Positions 33,635 to 44,254 of a stretch of DNA of 64,000 nt are shown here, one piece after another. The position numbers and the translations under genes were made by a program. The notes beneath the pieces are model-generated. The model saw only the letters and a list, made by a program, of their open reading frames with translations, was not told the DNA's origin and made no database searches. This stretch comes from Synergistaceae bacterium (GTDB taxonomy: Bacteria > Synergistota > Synergistia > Synergistales > Aminobacteriaceae), in NCBI GenBank assembly GCA_009783355.1, contig WRHH01000006.1, forward strand, positions 1-64,000, read 5' to 3'. Positions within the stretch are counted from its first letter, which is position 1, and every line of letters begins with the position of its first letter.

Positions 33635-36600
33635 ATGAAAAGTAATGGAATGAAAACAGTTGTATTATATGCACTGGCACTGACGTTTTTTTTAATTTTC
33701 AGCTCTTATGCGGCAAACAATGACTTCGTACCGGTAACGGATATCATCGACGCGCCGGGGGAGGCCACAGTAAATACGCCATTAACTTTGACGGGCACGG
33801 TGCTTCCCGTTAACGCGACCAATAAGAACATAACCTGGAGCGTCAATGACGCGGGAGCAACAGGCGCGACAATATCGGGAGATACCCTCAACACAACGGC
33901 GGTCGGCGCAGCAGTCGTCACTGCCACAGTAACAGGCGGCTTAGACAACAATATGGTCGCGGCGGTTGCGGCGGGCTTTCAACATACCGTTGCAATTATG
34001 ACTGACGGCAGCCTATGGGCGTGGGGATGGAATAATTTTGGACAGCTGGGCGACGATACTATCACAGACCGTAACACACGCGTACGCATAGGGACAGATA
34101 ACGACTGGGCGGCGGCTACTGCGGGCTATGATCATACTCTTGTCCTGAAAACGGATGGCAGCCTGTGGAGCTGGGGATATGGCGAGAATGGTCAGCTTGG
34201 CAACGGCACGTTCGCATACCGTTTCGATCCTCAGCGTGTGAACGATGATAACGACTGGGCGGCGGTTGCTGCGGGGTGTAGTCACAGCTTAGCTATAAAA
34301 ACGGACGGCAGCCTTTGGGCATGGGGATATAACGCTGACGGGCAGCTGGGCGACAGTTCTACAACAGATCGCGACACGCCGAGACGCATTGGGTCAGATT
34401 ACGACTGGGCGGCGATTGCGGCGGGCGAATATCATACGATAGCCCTTAAAACAGACGGCAGTTTGTGGAGCTGGGGAAGGAATACAGACGGGCAGCTTGG
34501 CGACGGTTTTACCATGCAACGCAGCGCGCCCCAACGCGTGGGGAATACGAATGACTGGAAAGAGATTGCTGCGGGATATTATCATAATGTAGCCATAAAG
34601 ACTGACGGCAGCCTCTGGGCATGGGGATATAACGCTAACGGGCAGCTGGGCGACGGCACAGACACACAACGCGACGCTCCTGTTCGCGTGGGGAATACGA
34701 ATGACTGGAAAGAGATTACTGCGGGGTATTATCATACCGTGGCCATAAAGACTGACGGCAGCCTTTTGGCATGGGGAGATAATGCTTACGGGCAGCTGGG
34801 CAACGGCACATATATCGCTCGCAATGAGCCTGTCCGGGTGGGGTCAGCAAATGACTGGACGTTGTTAACTGCGGGGGGATTTCATACGATAGCGCTCAAA
34901 ACGGAAGGAAGCTTGTCCGCTTGGGGATCTAATACATGTGGTCAATTGGGCGATGGCATGACGACTTGGCGCAGCTCGCCTGTTCGTGTGAAAGCAGAGA
35001 ATGACTGGATGACGGTTTCTGCTGGCCGGTATCACACAGTTGCTCTGAAAATGAACGGTAGCCTGTGGGCGTGGGGATACGATTTTTATGGCTACACTGA
35101 CGGCGGAATGTACCCAAATATCTCTGAACCTATCCTGATAGGGAATGACTGGGCGACGGTCGCTGCGGGCTACGAACATGCAGTGGGAGTAAAAACGGAT
35201 GGCAGCTTGTGGACATGGGGCTTTAACGGTTTTGGTCAACTTGGCGACGGTACGAACACCGCTAAAAACGCTCCCCTACGCATAGGGACAGATGATGACT
35301 GGGCTAAAGTCGCTGCGAATTATGGACATACAGTTGCCATAAAGATGGACGGCAGCTTATGGGCATGGGGAAATAATTCTGTAGGGCAACTGGGCGACGG
35401 CACGAATACAGACCGCAACACGCCTCACCCAATAGGAGCAGATAAAAACTGGGCAACTGTCGCCGTGGGCAATACTCATACAATAGCTCTTAAAACGGAC
35501 GGCTCGCTATGGGCATGGGGATATAATTTTTACAACCAGCTTGGAGACGGCACGAACAATAATCAATACGCGCCAAAACGCATAGGGTCAGAGAGCAACT
35601 GGGTGGCGGTCGCTGCGGGTTACGCGCATACGATAGCCCTAAAAACGGACGGCACGCTGTGGGCATGGGGATGGAATATTTTAGGCCAGCTTGGCGACGG
35701 TACGTACACTTCTCACAGTGAGCCTTTCCAGATAGGGACAGAGAATGACTGGGCGGCGATCGCTACGGGTTACGGGCACACATTAGCTATAAAAATGAAT
35801 GGCAACCTGTGGAGCTGGGGATATAATTACCGCGGTCAACTTGGCAACGGCTCGGATATAACTAGCAATGAACCTGTCCTGATTGGGAATGACTGGTCGG
35901 TAATCAACACAGGCTTCGAGCATTCAATGGCCATTAAAGCGGACGGCGGCATGTGGGCGTGGGGAGATAATAGTCATGGGCAGCTTGGCGACGGAACGAG
36001 CGTGCAACGCAATTCCCCTTTAAAAATCATATTTTTTGATTGCGATTTCACAAAGGACTTCACCGTCACGGTGAATGAAGCATCAGTGGAGACTTTCCTT
36101 GTGACATTCATGGATCATGACGGAACCGAGCTTAAGAAGCAACTAGTGGAAAAAGGTTCATCCGCGACAGCGCCTGCCGACCCTGTAAGAACAGGTTACA
36201 CCTTCATAGGCTGGGATGAGGACTTTTCTAATATCACCGACGAACTGTACGTGAGTGCGATGTATGAAATCAACAAATACACGGTAATCTTCATGTCGGA
36301 CGGCGTCGAGTTCAACCGCCAGAAGGTAGAACACGGGAATGCTGCAGTCGATCCCGGTATCCCGGCGAAAGAAGGATACGCCTTCACCGGCTGGGATACG
36401 AGTTTCACGAACATCACAGGCGATCTGACGGTGACGGCGCAGTACGAGATCAATAAATACACGGTAATTTTCATGTCGGACAGCGTTGAGTTCAACCGGC
36501 AGACGGTAGAACACGGGAATGCTGCAGTCGATCCAGGTATCCCGGCGAAGACAGGATACGCCTTCACCGGCTGGGATACGAGTTTCACGAACATCACCGG

Positions 36601-39600
36601 CGATCTGACGGTGACGGCGCAGTACGAGATCAATAAATACACGGTAATTTTCATGTCGGACGGCGTAGAGTTCAGCCGCCAGACGGTGGAACACGGCTCT
36701 GCGGCGACCAATCCAGGTGTCCCGACGAAAGAAGGATATACGTTCACCGGCTGGAGCGCGGATTTCTCGTATATCACAGGCGATCTGACGGTGACGGCGC
36801 TCTTTGGCGGCAACACGTATACGGTAGTCTTCATGTCGGACGGCGTAGAGTTCAACCGGCAGACGGTAGAACACGGGAATGCTGCAGTCGATCCAGGTAT
36901 CCCGGCGAAGACAGGGTACACTTTCACCGGCTGGGATACGAGTTTCACGAACATCACCGGCGATCTGACGGTAACGGCGCAGTACGAGATCAATAAATAC
37001 ACGGTAATTTTCATGTCGGACGGCGTCGAGTTCAGCCGCCAGACGGTGGAACACGGCTCTGCAGCGACCAATCCAGGCGCCCCGACGAAAGAAGGATATA
37101 CGTTCACCGGCTGGAGCGCGGATTTCTCGTATATCACAGGCGATCTGACGGTGACGGCGTTGTACGAAAGCGAAACCAGCTTTGTGCCGGTGACGGACAT
37201 CATCAATGTGCCGGACGAGGCCACGGCAAACACTCCTCTCGTACTGACGGGCACGGTGATTCCTACTGACGCGACGAACATAGACATAACCTGGAGCGTA
37301 AAAGACGAGGGAACAACCGGCGCGGCGTTATCGGGCAATGTGCTGACCGCCGCTACAGCTGGCGCGGTAATTGTCACGGCTACGGTAAAGGATGGTTTGG
37401 AAAGCAGTGATTGGGCGGTGATTGCTGCCGGTGATGATCACAGCATGGCCATAAAAACCGACGGTAGCCTTTGGGCGTGGGGATGGAACGAATATGGTCA
37501 ACTGGGCGACGGTTCGACGATAAACCGTAGAGCGCCCGTACGCGCGGGGGCGGCGAATGACTGGCAGACGGTTTCCGCTGGATCTGATCACACCGCAGCC
37601 ATAAAAACCGACGGTAGCCTTTGGGCGTGGGGATACAATTATTACGGCCAGCTGGGAAATGGCACGAATACAAACAACAGCTCGCCTGTCCGAGTGGGGT
37701 CTGAGAACGACTGGGCAGCGGTTGCAGCGAGCTGGAGCCATACCATAGCTATGAAAACTGACGGCAGCCTTTGGGCATGGGGCATTAACTATAATTATCA
37801 GCTTGGCGATGGAACGACGATAAGCCGTAACGAGCCTGTCCGTGTGGGGTCGGACAATGACTGGGCGGCGGTTGCCGCCGGCTGGTGTCATACCATAGCT
37901 ATAAAAACTGACGGCAGCCTTTGGGCTTGGGGATATAATCATCACGGTCAACTGGGCGACGGCACGAACTTTGACAGAAGCACGCCCATACGCATAGGGA
38001 CTGCGAATGACTGGGCGGCGGTTGCGGGAGGCGATTATCATACTATAGCCCTGAAAACTGACGGCAGCCTTTGGGCATGGGGATGGAACGATTCAGGCCA
38101 GCTTGGCGACGGCACGAATACAAGCCGAAACGTACCTGTACGCATAGGCGATGCGAAAGACTGGGCAGCAGTTGATGCAAGCCATTATCGCACAACAGCT
38201 ATAAAAACTGACGGCAGTCTTTGGGCATGGGGATATAATGAAATAGGTCTGTTGGGCGACGGCACGAACATGAACCAAAACTCGCCTGTCCGCGTGGGGA
38301 CTGCGAATGACTGGACGTTGGTTTCAGGAGGATATCATCACACCATAGCCAAAAAGAAGGACGGCAGCATTTGGGCGTGGGGATATAATTATCACGGTCA
38401 GTTTGGCGACGGAACGGACACAAACAGTAGTATTCCTGTGAAAACTGTCTCGAAGGATTTCATCAAGGACTTCAACATCACAGTGAACCCGTCAAAAGTA
38501 GAGTCTTTCCTCGTGACATTCATGGACTGGGACGGAACCGAGCTTAAGACGCAGGTTGTGGAATATGGATCACCCGCGACCGCTCCTACCGACCCTGTAA
38601 GAACGGGCTACGATTTCATCGGCTGGGATGAGGATTTCAGCAATATAACCGACGAACTGTTCGTTACCGCGATGTACAAAATTAACACATCCAACGTTGA
38701 ATTAATAAAATTCACAAGACTTGTCCGGGTTAATACGTCGACGGTGACGTACAGCGAAATTCAAGGTGATATTAGTGGCTCGGCGCCGGATTTCACCCTC
38801 ACGACAGTCGGGAACACAAACATCAACGCGAACGGAATGTCCAATATGAATGCGGTTGAAGTTAGAATTGGCGGAGTTGATGGGCATGCTCTCTACATAG
38901 CGGCTGTCAATACACTGGGCGTCGAATCCTACCGGGTTCCGCTAAGAGAAACAGCTCTGGGATCAGGTATTTATGCACCGACAAGCCTGATTAATTACAG
39001 TTTCCCCGAAAGCCTTATCGCTCCTACTCCGCAGGTATACTTGATTCGTATTTACGCTGAAGATACAGTAATCGGAACGCTTACAATAACTGTCATGAAA
39101 ACGCCGCCCGTGGCAAAACCGACAGTGGTTAAATTCACAAGGCTTGTCAGAGTTAATACATCGACGATGACGTACAGCGAAATTCAAGATGATATTCGCG
39201 GGACGGCGCCCAATTTCACCCTGACGACGGTAGGCGGAACAAACATCAATGCGAACGGGATGTCCAACAGAAACTCGGTTGAAGTTAAAATTGACGGGCT
39301 AAGCGGGCAAACGGTCTATATAACAAGTGTCAATAATCTGGGCGTTGAGTCTCCCAATTGGATCAAGATGAAAGAGACAGCTCCGGGCTCAGGCATTTAC
39401 GCGCCAATAAACTTAGTCAGCTATAGCTTCAACGCGAGCCTTCTCTTTCAACCAACGTATAAGCTAAATATTTACGCTGACGGAATAACGAATCCTATAG
39501 GCTCGCTTACTGTAACGGTGGTAAATCAAAATTTTGTTTCAAATAATGCATGTATTGTAGCGGCGGTTCAGCCTCTCTCTGTCTTCTTGTCCTCGGCGGC

Positions 39601-39730
39601 GAACAATTGCCACTCTTCGCTAATAAAGATGCCTGACCTTCGCGAGTCGCCCATAAATAACTGTATGGCCTGCCTGTTAGGAGTGGCGTGCAAAACAATA
39701 CACAAATTACAAATTACAATGTGCAAATAA
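33635..39730 (+). CDS. Giant secreted RCC1-propeller / InlB-repeat surface protein
   Basis: A 2031-residue protein with a signal peptide (about 1-29). The order is: a Big-type Ig-like domain (33-105); 14 RCC1 repeats (about 106-800; consensus [20 protein letters not shown], GQLGDGT); six InlB B-type (Flg_new) repeats (about 815-1175; [15 protein letters not shown]). Then come a second Ig-like domain, seven more RCC1 repeats (about 1257-1605), one more InlB repeat, two 140-residue repeats starting [12 protein letters not shown], and a Cys-rich odd tail. The 21 RCC1 units would make three seven-bladed propellers. A GGGGGG-containing ribosome site precedes the ATG. The role is probably adhesion or surface binding. 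No sorting tail like that of the M14 proteins is present. Confidence 0.88.
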   Translation: MKSNGMKTVVLYALALTFFLIFSSYAANNDFVPVTDIIDAPGEATVNTPLTLTGTVLPVNATNKNITWSVNDAGATGATISGDTLNTTAVGAAVVTATVTGGLDNNMVAAVAAGFQHTVAIMTDGSLWAWGWNNFGQLGDDTITDRNTRVRIGTDNDWAAATAGYDHTLVLKTDGSLWSWGYGENGQLGNGTFAYRFDPQRVNDDNDWAAVAAGCSHSLAIKTDGSLWAWGYNADGQLGDSSTTDRDTPRRIGSDYDWAAIAAGEYHTIALKTDGSLWSWGRNTDGQLGDGFTMQRSAPQRVGNTNDWKEIAAGYYHNVAIKTDGSLWAWGYNANGQLGDGTDTQRDAPVRVGNTNDWKEITAGYYHTVAIKTDGSLLAWGDNAYGQLGNGTYIARNEPVRVGSANDWTLLTAGGFHTIALKTEGSLSAWGSNTCGQLGDGMTTWRSSPVRVKAENDWMTVSAGRYHTVALKMNGSLWAWGYDFYGYTDGGMYPNISEPILIGNDWATVAAGYEHAVGVKTDGSLWTWGFNGFGQLGDGTNTAKNAPLRIGTDDDWAKVAANYGHTVAIKMDGSLWAWGNNSVGQLGDGTNTDRNTPHPIGADKNWATVAVGNTHTIALKTDGSLWAWGYNFYNQLGDGTNNNQYAPKRIGSESNWVAVAAGYAHTIALKTDGTLWAWGWNILGQLGDGTYTSHSEPFQIGTENDWAAIATGYGHTLAIKMNGNLWSWGYNYRGQLGNGSDITSNEPVLIGNDWSVINTGFEHSMAIKADGGMWAWGDNSHGQLGDGTSVQRNSPLKIIFFDCDFTKDFTVTVNEASVETFLVTFMDHDGTELKKQLVEKGSSATAPADPVRTGYTFIGWDEDFSNITDELYVSAMYEINKYTVIFMSDGVEFNRQKVEHGNAAVDPGIPAKEGYAFTGWDTSFTNITGDLTVTAQYEINKYTVIFMSDSVEFNRQTVEHGNAAVDPGIPAKTGYAFTGWDTSFTNITGDLTVTAQYEINKYTVIFMSDGVEFSRQTVEHGSAATNPGVPTKEGYTFTGWSADFSYITGDLTVTALFGGNTYTVVFMSDGVEFNRQTVEHGNAAVDPGIPAKTGYTFTGWDTSFTNITGDLTVTAQYEINKYTVIFMSDGVEFSRQTVEHGSAATNPGAPTKEGYTFTGWSADFSYITGDLTVTALYESETSFVPVTDIINVPDEATANTPLVLTGTVIPTDATNIDITWSVKDEGTTGAALSGNVLTAATAGAVIVTATVKDGLESSDWAVIAAGDDHSMAIKTDGSLWAWGWNEYGQLGDGSTINRRAPVRAGAANDWQTVSAGSDHTAAIKTDGSLWAWGYNYYGQLGNGTNTNNSSPVRVGSENDWAAVAASWSHTIAMKTDGSLWAWGINYNYQLGDGTTISRNEPVRVGSDNDWAAVAAGWCHTIAIKTDGSLWAWGYNHHGQLGDGTNFDRSTPIRIGTANDWAAVAGGDYHTIALKTDGSLWAWGWNDSGQLGDGTNTSRNVPVRIGDAKDWAAVDASHYRTTAIKTDGSLWAWGYNEIGLLGDGTNMNQNSPVRVGTANDWTLVSGGYHHTIAKKKDGSIWAWGYNYHGQFGDGTDTNSSIPVKTVSKDFIKDFNITVNPSKVESFLVTFMDWDGTELKTQVVEYGSPATAPTDPVRTGYDFIGWDEDFSNITDELFVTAMYKINTSNVELIKFTRLVRVNTSTVTYSEIQGDISGSAPDFTLTTVGNTNINANGMSNMNAVEVRIGGVDGHALYIAAVNTLGVESYRVPLRETALGSGIYAPTSLINYSFPESLIAPTPQVYLIRIYAEDTVIGTLTITVMKTPPVAKPTVVKFTRLVRVNTSTMTYSEIQDDIRGTAPNFTLTTVGGTNINANGMSNRNSVEVKIDGLSGQTVYITSVNNLGVESPNWIKMKETAPGSGIYAPINLVSYSFNASLLFQPTYKLNIYADGITNPIGSLTVTVVNQNFVSNNACIVAAVQPLSVFLSSAANNCHSSLIKMPDLRESPINNCMACLLGVACKTIHKLQITMCK
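36276..37165 (+). repeat. Five near-identical 180 bp units inside the giant gene
   Basis: The block starting near AAATACACGGTAAT recurs every 180 bases (36276, 36456, 36636, 36816, 36996). Each encodes one InlB-type repeat. Similarity between units is very high, with two sub-types (FNRQ..NAAVDPG and FSRQ..SAATNPG) alternating. It can recombine in frame. Confidence 0.85.
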
Positions 39731-39756
39731 AGACAGGGATTAGGGATTAGGGAATA
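39702..39756 (+). repeat. ACAAATT and GGGATTA heptamers over the stop of the giant gene
   Basis: Two ACAAATT units at 39702-39715, then the TAA stop at 39728-39730, then GGGATTA twice and GGGAATA at 39736-39756, followed by GAAAAGACAAAGG. The last residues of the protein (QITMCK) come from this tract. Confidence 0.75.
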
Positions 39757-40056
39757 GAAAAGACAAAGGCCAGAGACTTCGGATTGCCAAACGTAGCTTT
39801 GTAGCATAGGGCGGCTTACAGCCCCGCTTGACTTTGGCTATTTAGAGGCATAACAAATGGCTATATTAGCCGGATCAACAGAAAAAGCGACTTCGCATTT
39901 CAGATGAATTTGATGCGAAGCCGCTTTTTAAAAATCTGTATTTAACCCCAAAAATTTGGAACGAATACTATTAACTTTTGTTTACAGACTCGCGAACGCC
40001 AATAATGATTTTTTCATCCCTGAAGTTCAATTGAAAATTGTGCATTTAATTTATTG
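39757..40056. other. Non-coding gap with half MITE end
   Basis: Contains GGCGGCTTACAGCCCCGCTT near 39809-39828, resembling one end of the MITE-like family, and the terminator listed separately. No gene seen. Confidence 0.4.
39884..39930. terminator. Bidirectional rho-independent terminator
   Basis: AAGCGACTTCGCAT pairs with ATGCGAAGCCGCTT (one mismatch). T-runs follow on both strands. It serves the giant gene (+) and the cupin gene (-). Confidence 0.8.
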
Positions 40057-40395
40057 CTACCTGTTTGCCGGGCTGAAGGTGGAAAACAACAATAATGCTT
40101 CGCTTCCCGTATTCTTGAGGCCGTGCGTCATGCCTTGCGGAGCTTTGAAAGCGTCGCCTTTCTTGATGGCTTTCCATTCCGTGTCGTCCAAGAACTCGCC
40201 CTGACCGCTCACCACATAGAAAAACTCGGTACTGTTTTCGTGAATATGCGGGGCGATTTGAAAGCCGGGCACAATGTAAACCTCAAGATTGTTAAGCCTG
40301 TCATTGTCTTCCTTGCCGAAAAAGAGCTTTATATACACTCCTTCGTAAGTTGCGTGCTTCGAGAACGCAGCGTCCACTTTAAAATTGCCGGACAT
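40057..40395 (-). CDS. Small cupin-domain protein
   Basis: A 112-residue single cupin: VYIVPGFQIAPHIHENSTEFFYVVSGQGEF contains motif 1 (H-x-H...E), and DAFKAPQGMTHGLKNTG contains motif 2 (P...H...N). The metal site is complete. Proteins this small are usually sugar-phosphate isomerases, dioxygenases or ligand sensors, and no substrate can be deduced. It ends a minus-strand group with two membrane proteins but is 38 bases downstream of them, so cotranscription is possible. Confidence 0.85.
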   Translation of the reverse strand: MSGNFKVDAAFSKHATYEGVYIKLFFGKEDNDRLNNLEVYIVPGFQIAPHIHENSTEFFYVVSGQGEFLDDTEWKAIKKGDAFKAPQGMTHGLKNTGSEALLLFSTFSPANR

Positions 40396-40433
40396 TTTTA
40401 CATCACTTCCCTCTTATATTTTTTGAAATGTAA

Positions 40434-40790
40434 TTAAACCTGCGACGATCCTATCTTGCTCTTCATCCATGCCATGAAAAACTTCGCCTCGGTGAAAGCG
40501 GTGTACATTAGTATCAGGTATGGAGGGGCAAGAACGGCAAACTGCATGATGAAAAAATCAAGCCCTTCTTTGGGTAAAAGCAGAGCGGGGGTGAGGAGTG
40601 CGAACAGGAAAAGAACGCCGAAACGAAACTTCGACGGGGCGCGCTCTCGAATAAAATCCGCTGAGCGTACCAATATTGCGGCAACGAATATGTCCACATA
40701 ACTGCACAGTACTCCCGCTATTTTTAGGCCGCTCATGTATAGTTCATCCTGATACGCCGTTCCCACCCAATAAAAAAAACTATCAAGCAC
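40434..40790 (-). CDS. Small membrane protein of unknown function
   Basis: A 118-residue protein with three hydrophobic segments (about 20-40, 56-72, 78-100). Overlaps the larger membrane protein upstream by eight bases, implying coupled translation and perhaps a complex. Both have aromatic-rich membrane segments (FFYWVGTAY, FFMAWM). Family not recognised. Confidence 0.55.
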   Translation of the reverse strand: MLDSFFYWVGTAYQDELYMSGLKIAGVLCSYVDIFVAAILVRSADFIRERAPSKFRFGVLFLFALLTPALLLPKEGLDFFIMQFAVLAPPYLILMYTAFTEAKFFMAWMKSKIGSSQV

Positions 40791-41388
40791 TGTTAAGATC
40801 GCTCCGTTCCGTCATATTTTTAATGTTCCTGTCACGCATGATTTGTTTGAGGAACAACCATGCCAAAATAGCGCCCCCGACCTCCAGAGCGATATAGAAA
40901 AAATTTGAAATCTGAATAAAAAAGCGGCCTATCCAGTTATACTGTGTCATGTCAAAACCCAAGCGTAGCGAGGAAGTAACGCTTGCGTATAAATAAGCAC
41001 TGCATAGCACAGCGACGAATATAATTGCAGCCAAATCACCGCGTAGCGTCGGCGACGCGGCGGCAAGTCCCCGCCGGTAGATACGAACGATGCGCGCGAA
41101 GTACAATACTAAGAGCCAGTCGAATAGAATCATGACCCCGCAGATAATAACACGCGCCGACCACGCATAGAATTCGACGTTATTGATATACAACACATCG
41201 CTTAGATAACCGCTCCCCCACTCGGACTCGAAGCAGTACACGGCCAACAAAACAAATGCAAGAAGTTGTGTTAACAACAACTTCGCAACCTTCCCCCTTC
41301 CGATTATGTTGTCATGCGCATATTTCAGGCATGAAAAACAAAACTGCTGCACCATAACCCAGAAGAGCCCCATTAGTCTTTCAATCAT
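40783..41388 (-). CDS. Polytopic membrane protein of unknown function
   Basis: A 201-residue protein with five membrane segments (about 5-22, 33-52, 72-98, 112-132, 152-180). A loop YRRGLAAASPTLRGD joins two of them. Basic C-terminus. Partner gene overlaps downstream. No known family recognised. Confidence 0.6.
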   Translation of the reverse strand: MIERLMGLFWVMVQQFCFSCLKYAHDNIIGRGKVAKLLLTQLLAFVLLAVYCFESEWGSGYLSDVLYINNVEFYAWSARVIICGVMILFDWLLVLYFARIVRIYRRGLAAASPTLRGDLAAIIFVAVLCSAYLYASVTSSLRLGFDMTQYNWIGRFFIQISNFFYIALEVGGAILAWLFLKQIMRDRNIKNMTERSDLNSA

Positions 41389-41422
41389 AAAACTATCCAG
41401 TTGTAAACACCCCGATAGAATG

Positions 41423-41464
41423 CAAATTACAAATTACAAATGAAAAGACAAAAGATAGATTACA
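41423..41464. repeat. CAAATTA/AAAGACA heptamer array over the toxin stop codon
   Basis: Six in-phase heptamers: CAAATTA twice, CAAATGA, AAAGACA, AAAGATA, GATTACA. The TAA stop of the minus-strand toxin gene is at 41460-41462. Here the A-rich block points opposite to the gene, unlike the other arrays. Confidence 0.7.
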
Positions 41465-41771
41465 AATATTTTTCATAATTTTGTTTACTATAGAAAACGC
41501 GGACTATGATTACTCTCCTCCGTACATCGTCCAAGCGGTAAAAAACAATATAGTTCTTTACAACGAAGCGGCGGTATCCTATACGCCTCAGGGGTTCAAT
41601 GAGTGAATACCCGTACATTTTCGGATGCTTAGATAATTCGTTGTACCGCATTGCAAGCTCGTCAGCCCAATCCGTAGCCGCTTGAGGATTGGCAAGCTTG
41701 ACGGTCATATACATAAGTATCTTGTTGATATCCCGCTCGGCTGACTCGGATATTATGACCTCATATTCCAT
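41460..41771 (-). CDS. RelE/ParE-family toxin
   Basis: A 103-residue basic protein with the RelE/ParE fold pattern: SESAERDINKILMYM at the N-terminus, YNELSKHPKMYGYSL, then the strands GYRRFVVKNYIVFYRLDD and VIIVRVFYSKQNYEKYL. The conserved R-x-x-V-x-x-Y-x-V-F-Y core is intact. RelE members cut mRNA on the ribosome and ParE members poison gyrase; the two cannot be separated here. It overlaps its antitoxin gene by eleven bases. Confidence 0.88.
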   Translation of the reverse strand: MEYEVIISESAERDINKILMYMTVKLANPQAATDWADELAMRYNELSKHPKMYGYSLIEPLRRIGYRRFVVKNYIVFYRLDDVRRRVIIVRVFYSKQNYEKYL

Positions 41772-42021
41772 ACTTCAATCTTAACGCTTGCAAAGATTGG
41801 ACCGCACTACTTGTCCGTCCTTCCGCAATCTCTCGTTCAGCCTGTTCCAGTTTTGCGTAGATATCCTGAATATAAATAGTCTTCTCGTATGTCTCCATAC
41901 TCATTATCACCAGGTCCCCATAGCCATTTTTAGTGACAAACACAGGCTCTTCCATTTCGTGGCACAGAATGGAAACCTCACTTGTATTTTTTAAATCCTT
42001 TATCGGAATTATCTGTGGCAC
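41761..42021 (-). CDS. Phd/YefM-family antitoxin
   Basis: An 86-residue protein. N-terminal DNA-binding Phd fold: IIPIKDLKNTSEVSILCHEM, then PVFVTKNGYGDLVIMSMETYE. The C-terminal helix (AEREIAEGRTSSAVQSL) would bind the toxin. GTG at 42021 is preceded by AAGGAG nine bases upstream. It is expected to repress its own operon and neutralise the RelE/ParE toxin. Confidence 0.88.
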   Translation of the reverse strand: MPQIIPIKDLKNTSEVSILCHEMEEPVFVTKNGYGDLVIMSMETYEKTIYIQDIYAKLEQAEREIAEGRTSSAVQSLQALRLKYGI

Positions 42022-42187
42022 ACAATCACGCTCCTTTTAATGGCCTTATTATACCATAATATTTTCTTAATTACTATGGCTGGATAAAGTTAAAAATTTG
42101 TAAAAGCATGACTGAAACGAAAGCCGACATTAAAAGTAGACTGGTCGCTGATGGCTACGTCCCCCGCATCTTTTGTCCTTTCATTGA

Positions 42188-43498
42188 TCATTGTGTATTG
42201 CCCTTAAGCATGTGTCCCATTTTGCGCTCTTTTGTATCAAGATAAAAACAATTATGACGGTTAGGCTCGATAATCAGAGGAACTCTCTCAACAATTTCAA
42301 GACCGTAGCCTTGTAACCCCACCAATTTTTTGGGATTATTGGTTAGAAGACGCAAACGCCTAACCCCCAAATCGAATAAAATCTGAGCTCCTATCCCGTA
42401 ATCCCGGAGATCAGGTTCCCATCCGAGGGCTATGTTTGCTTCAACTGTATCCAATCCTTCCTCCTGCAGCTTATATGCCTTCAACTTCTCAGAAAGCCCT
42501 ATACCGCGCCCTTCATGGCGCATATAAAGCAACACTCCGGCGCCTTCATTTTCTATCATTCTTAACGCCTCATGCAGTTGATTCCCGCAATCACAACGCA
42601 GAGAGCTGAAAACATCTCCTGTCAGGCATTCCGAATGTACCCGGACCAAAACAGGCGTTTGCCCGGAAACAACTCCTTTAGTTAAAGCTATATGCACGTT
42701 ATCCTCTCTGTCATCAAGCAAGCTCTTGTAAGAATGAGCCTCAAATTCTCCCCAAACCGTCGGCATTTTAACTGTGACTATCTTTTCAACCAGCTTCTCC
42801 CTTCGACTGCGCCAGGCTATAAGGTCGGCGACCGAAATAATCGGCGTGGAATATTCTTCCGCAAACTTTCGGAGAGACGGAAGCCGGGCCATAGTGCCGT
42901 CGTCGTTCATTATTTCGCATATTGCTCCCGCCGGCGCCCTTCCTGCAAGCCGGGCCAGATCAACCGCAGCTTCCGTATGTCCGGCGCGCTTCAGAACTCC
43001 TCCGGGTTTTGCGGCCAGCGGAAAAACGTGTCCGGGTTTAAAAAAGTCGTCATACTTTGCATTGCTTGAGGCTAAATGTCTAATTGTCAGGGCTCGTTCC
43101 GCAGCGGAAATTCCCGTAGTCGTACCGTCTTTGACATCAACGCTGATAAGAAAAGCGGTTCCCTGCCTGTCCTCTCCGGTCTTTGACATCAGAGAAAATC
43201 CGAGCCTATCGGCAATTTCATGCGATATTGGAGCGCAGACGAGTCCTCGCGCATTTTTTACCATAAAATTTATCTGTTCCGGGGTAATTGAATCCGCAGC
43301 CGCGACTAAATCCCCCTCGTTTTCTCTGTTGTCATCATCAACGACAACGACCATCTCTCCGGCGCGAATGGCCAGAATAGCGCTTTCAATAGAGCTGAAC
43401 CCTTCTGTCATATCCGGGTCGCCCTTGTAATCGTTATTTATGTCTGCAATCGGATGGTCACTTCTTTTTGCATCAAGATTATTATTTTCCGTTTCCAT
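42188..43498 (-). CDS. ribBA: Bifunctional RibBA (DHBP synthase / GTP cyclohydrolase II)
   Basis: A 436-residue enzyme that supplies both precursors of riboflavin. The DHBP synthase half has DDDNRENEGDLV (about 53-64), TGISAAERA and RAGHTEAAVDLARLAG. The GTP cyclohydrolase II half has the zinc site HSECLTGDVFSSLRCDCG, RHEGRGIGLSEKL and the LTNNPKKL nucleotide-binding motif. Both active sites look complete. The first 35 residues are a variable extension. Four bases separate it from ribE. No ribH follows. Confidence 0.96.
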   Translation of the reverse strand: METENNNLDAKRSDHPIADINNDYKGDPDMTEGFSSIESAILAIRAGEMVVVVDDDNRENEGDLVAAADSITPEQINFMVKNARGLVCAPISHEIADRLGFSLMSKTGEDRQGTAFLISVDVKDGTTTGISAAERALTIRHLASSNAKYDDFFKPGHVFPLAAKPGGVLKRAGHTEAAVDLARLAGRAPAGAICEIMNDDGTMARLPSLRKFAEEYSTPIISVADLIAWRSRREKLVEKIVTVKMPTVWGEFEAHSYKSLLDDREDNVHIALTKGVVSGQTPVLVRVHSECLTGDVFSSLRCDCGNQLHEALRMIENEGAGVLLYMRHEGRGIGLSEKLKAYKLQEEGLDTVEANIALGWEPDLRDYGIGAQILFDLGVRRLRLLTNNPKKLVGLQGYGLEIVERVPLIIEPNRHNCFYLDTKERKMGHMLKGNTQ

Positions 43499-43502
43499 TA
43501 CT

Positions 43503-44174
43503 CTACCATCCCATCTCAGTTAGTTGTTCAATCGAAATACTATTTACGCTCTTCTTATTCGGCGAATTGCCGTGTAAAACATTGTAAAGTTTTGCCAGTA
43601 CATATTTTCCTATTATATCAGTCTCAATATTAAGTCTATCTCCCGTTTTAAGTATCCCGAGCGTGCAGTTAGAGAGCGTTGCAGGGATAAGCCCAACGGA
43701 AAAACAGTCTTCGGACGAGTCTATTACCGTTAAACTAACTCCGTCAAGCGCAACGGATCCTTTGCCTACTATCTGGCGCATTATTTCAGGCGCCGCTTCG
43801 ACCTTGACAATATATGAGCCTGAACCGCCGTCATTCATCGACCGGACGGCGCCGACGCCATCAATGTGCCCAAGTACAAAATGCCCGTCAAGCCTGTCTC
43901 CCGCGCGCAACGCGCGTTCAAGGTTGACAATCGTTCCCGCTCCTTTTTCAGTTAGCGAGTTGAATTTGGTCCTTTTAACCGTCTCGTTCATCACGTCAAC
44001 GCTGAAGCATGTATCATTATAACTCACAACAGTAAGGCAAGCTCCGCTCACGCAAACTGATTGCCCCTTTTTTAGCTCTCTTGAAAACGGCGCCTCTATC
44101 TGTAATTTTACAATCGCGCCGACAGTTGAGACTTTCACCACGCGTCCCATAGCTTCCACTAGTCCTGTAAACAA
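43503..44174 (-). CDS. ribE: Riboflavin synthase alpha chain
   Basis: A 223-residue enzyme that dismutates two lumazine molecules to riboflavin. The two lumazine-binding repeats are visible: MFTGLVEAMGRV and VSGACLTV in the first, then LDGHFVLGHIDG, VALDGVSLTV and IETDIIGKY in the second. The TTG start has GAGGTG eight bases upstream. It heads the ribE-ribBA operon and is preceded by a 240-base structured leader. Confidence 0.95.
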   Translation of the reverse strand: MFTGLVEAMGRVVKVSTVGAIVKLQIEAPFSRELKKGQSVCVSGACLTVVSYNDTCFSVDVMNETVKRTKFNSLTEKGAGTIVNLERALRAGDRLDGHFVLGHIDGVGAVRSMNDGGSGSYIVKVEAAPEIMRQIVGKGSVALDGVSLTVIDSSEDCFSVGLIPATLSNCTLGILKTGDRLNIETDIIGKYVLAKLYNVLHGNSPNKKSVNSISIEQLTEMGW

Positions 44175-44254
44175 GTCAAGATCACCTCAAATCAGCACTG
44201 ATTACTAGATTATGTATTTTCAACAACATTTGGATAATTTGTTTCATGCATTTT

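Noticed and set aside
36276-37165. CRISPR-like periodic repeats
   Set aside because: Units are 180 bp and coding; there are no short repeats with unique spacers anywhere in the window.
36196-37377. Long minus-strand ORFs (up to 393 codons) opposite the giant RCC1/InlB gene
   Set aside because: They mirror the sense repeats, have no ribosome sites and no recognisable domains. They are by-products of repetitive codon composition.
42774-43430. 218-codon plus-strand ORF inside ribBA
   Set aside because: Antisense shadow of both conserved RibBA domains.
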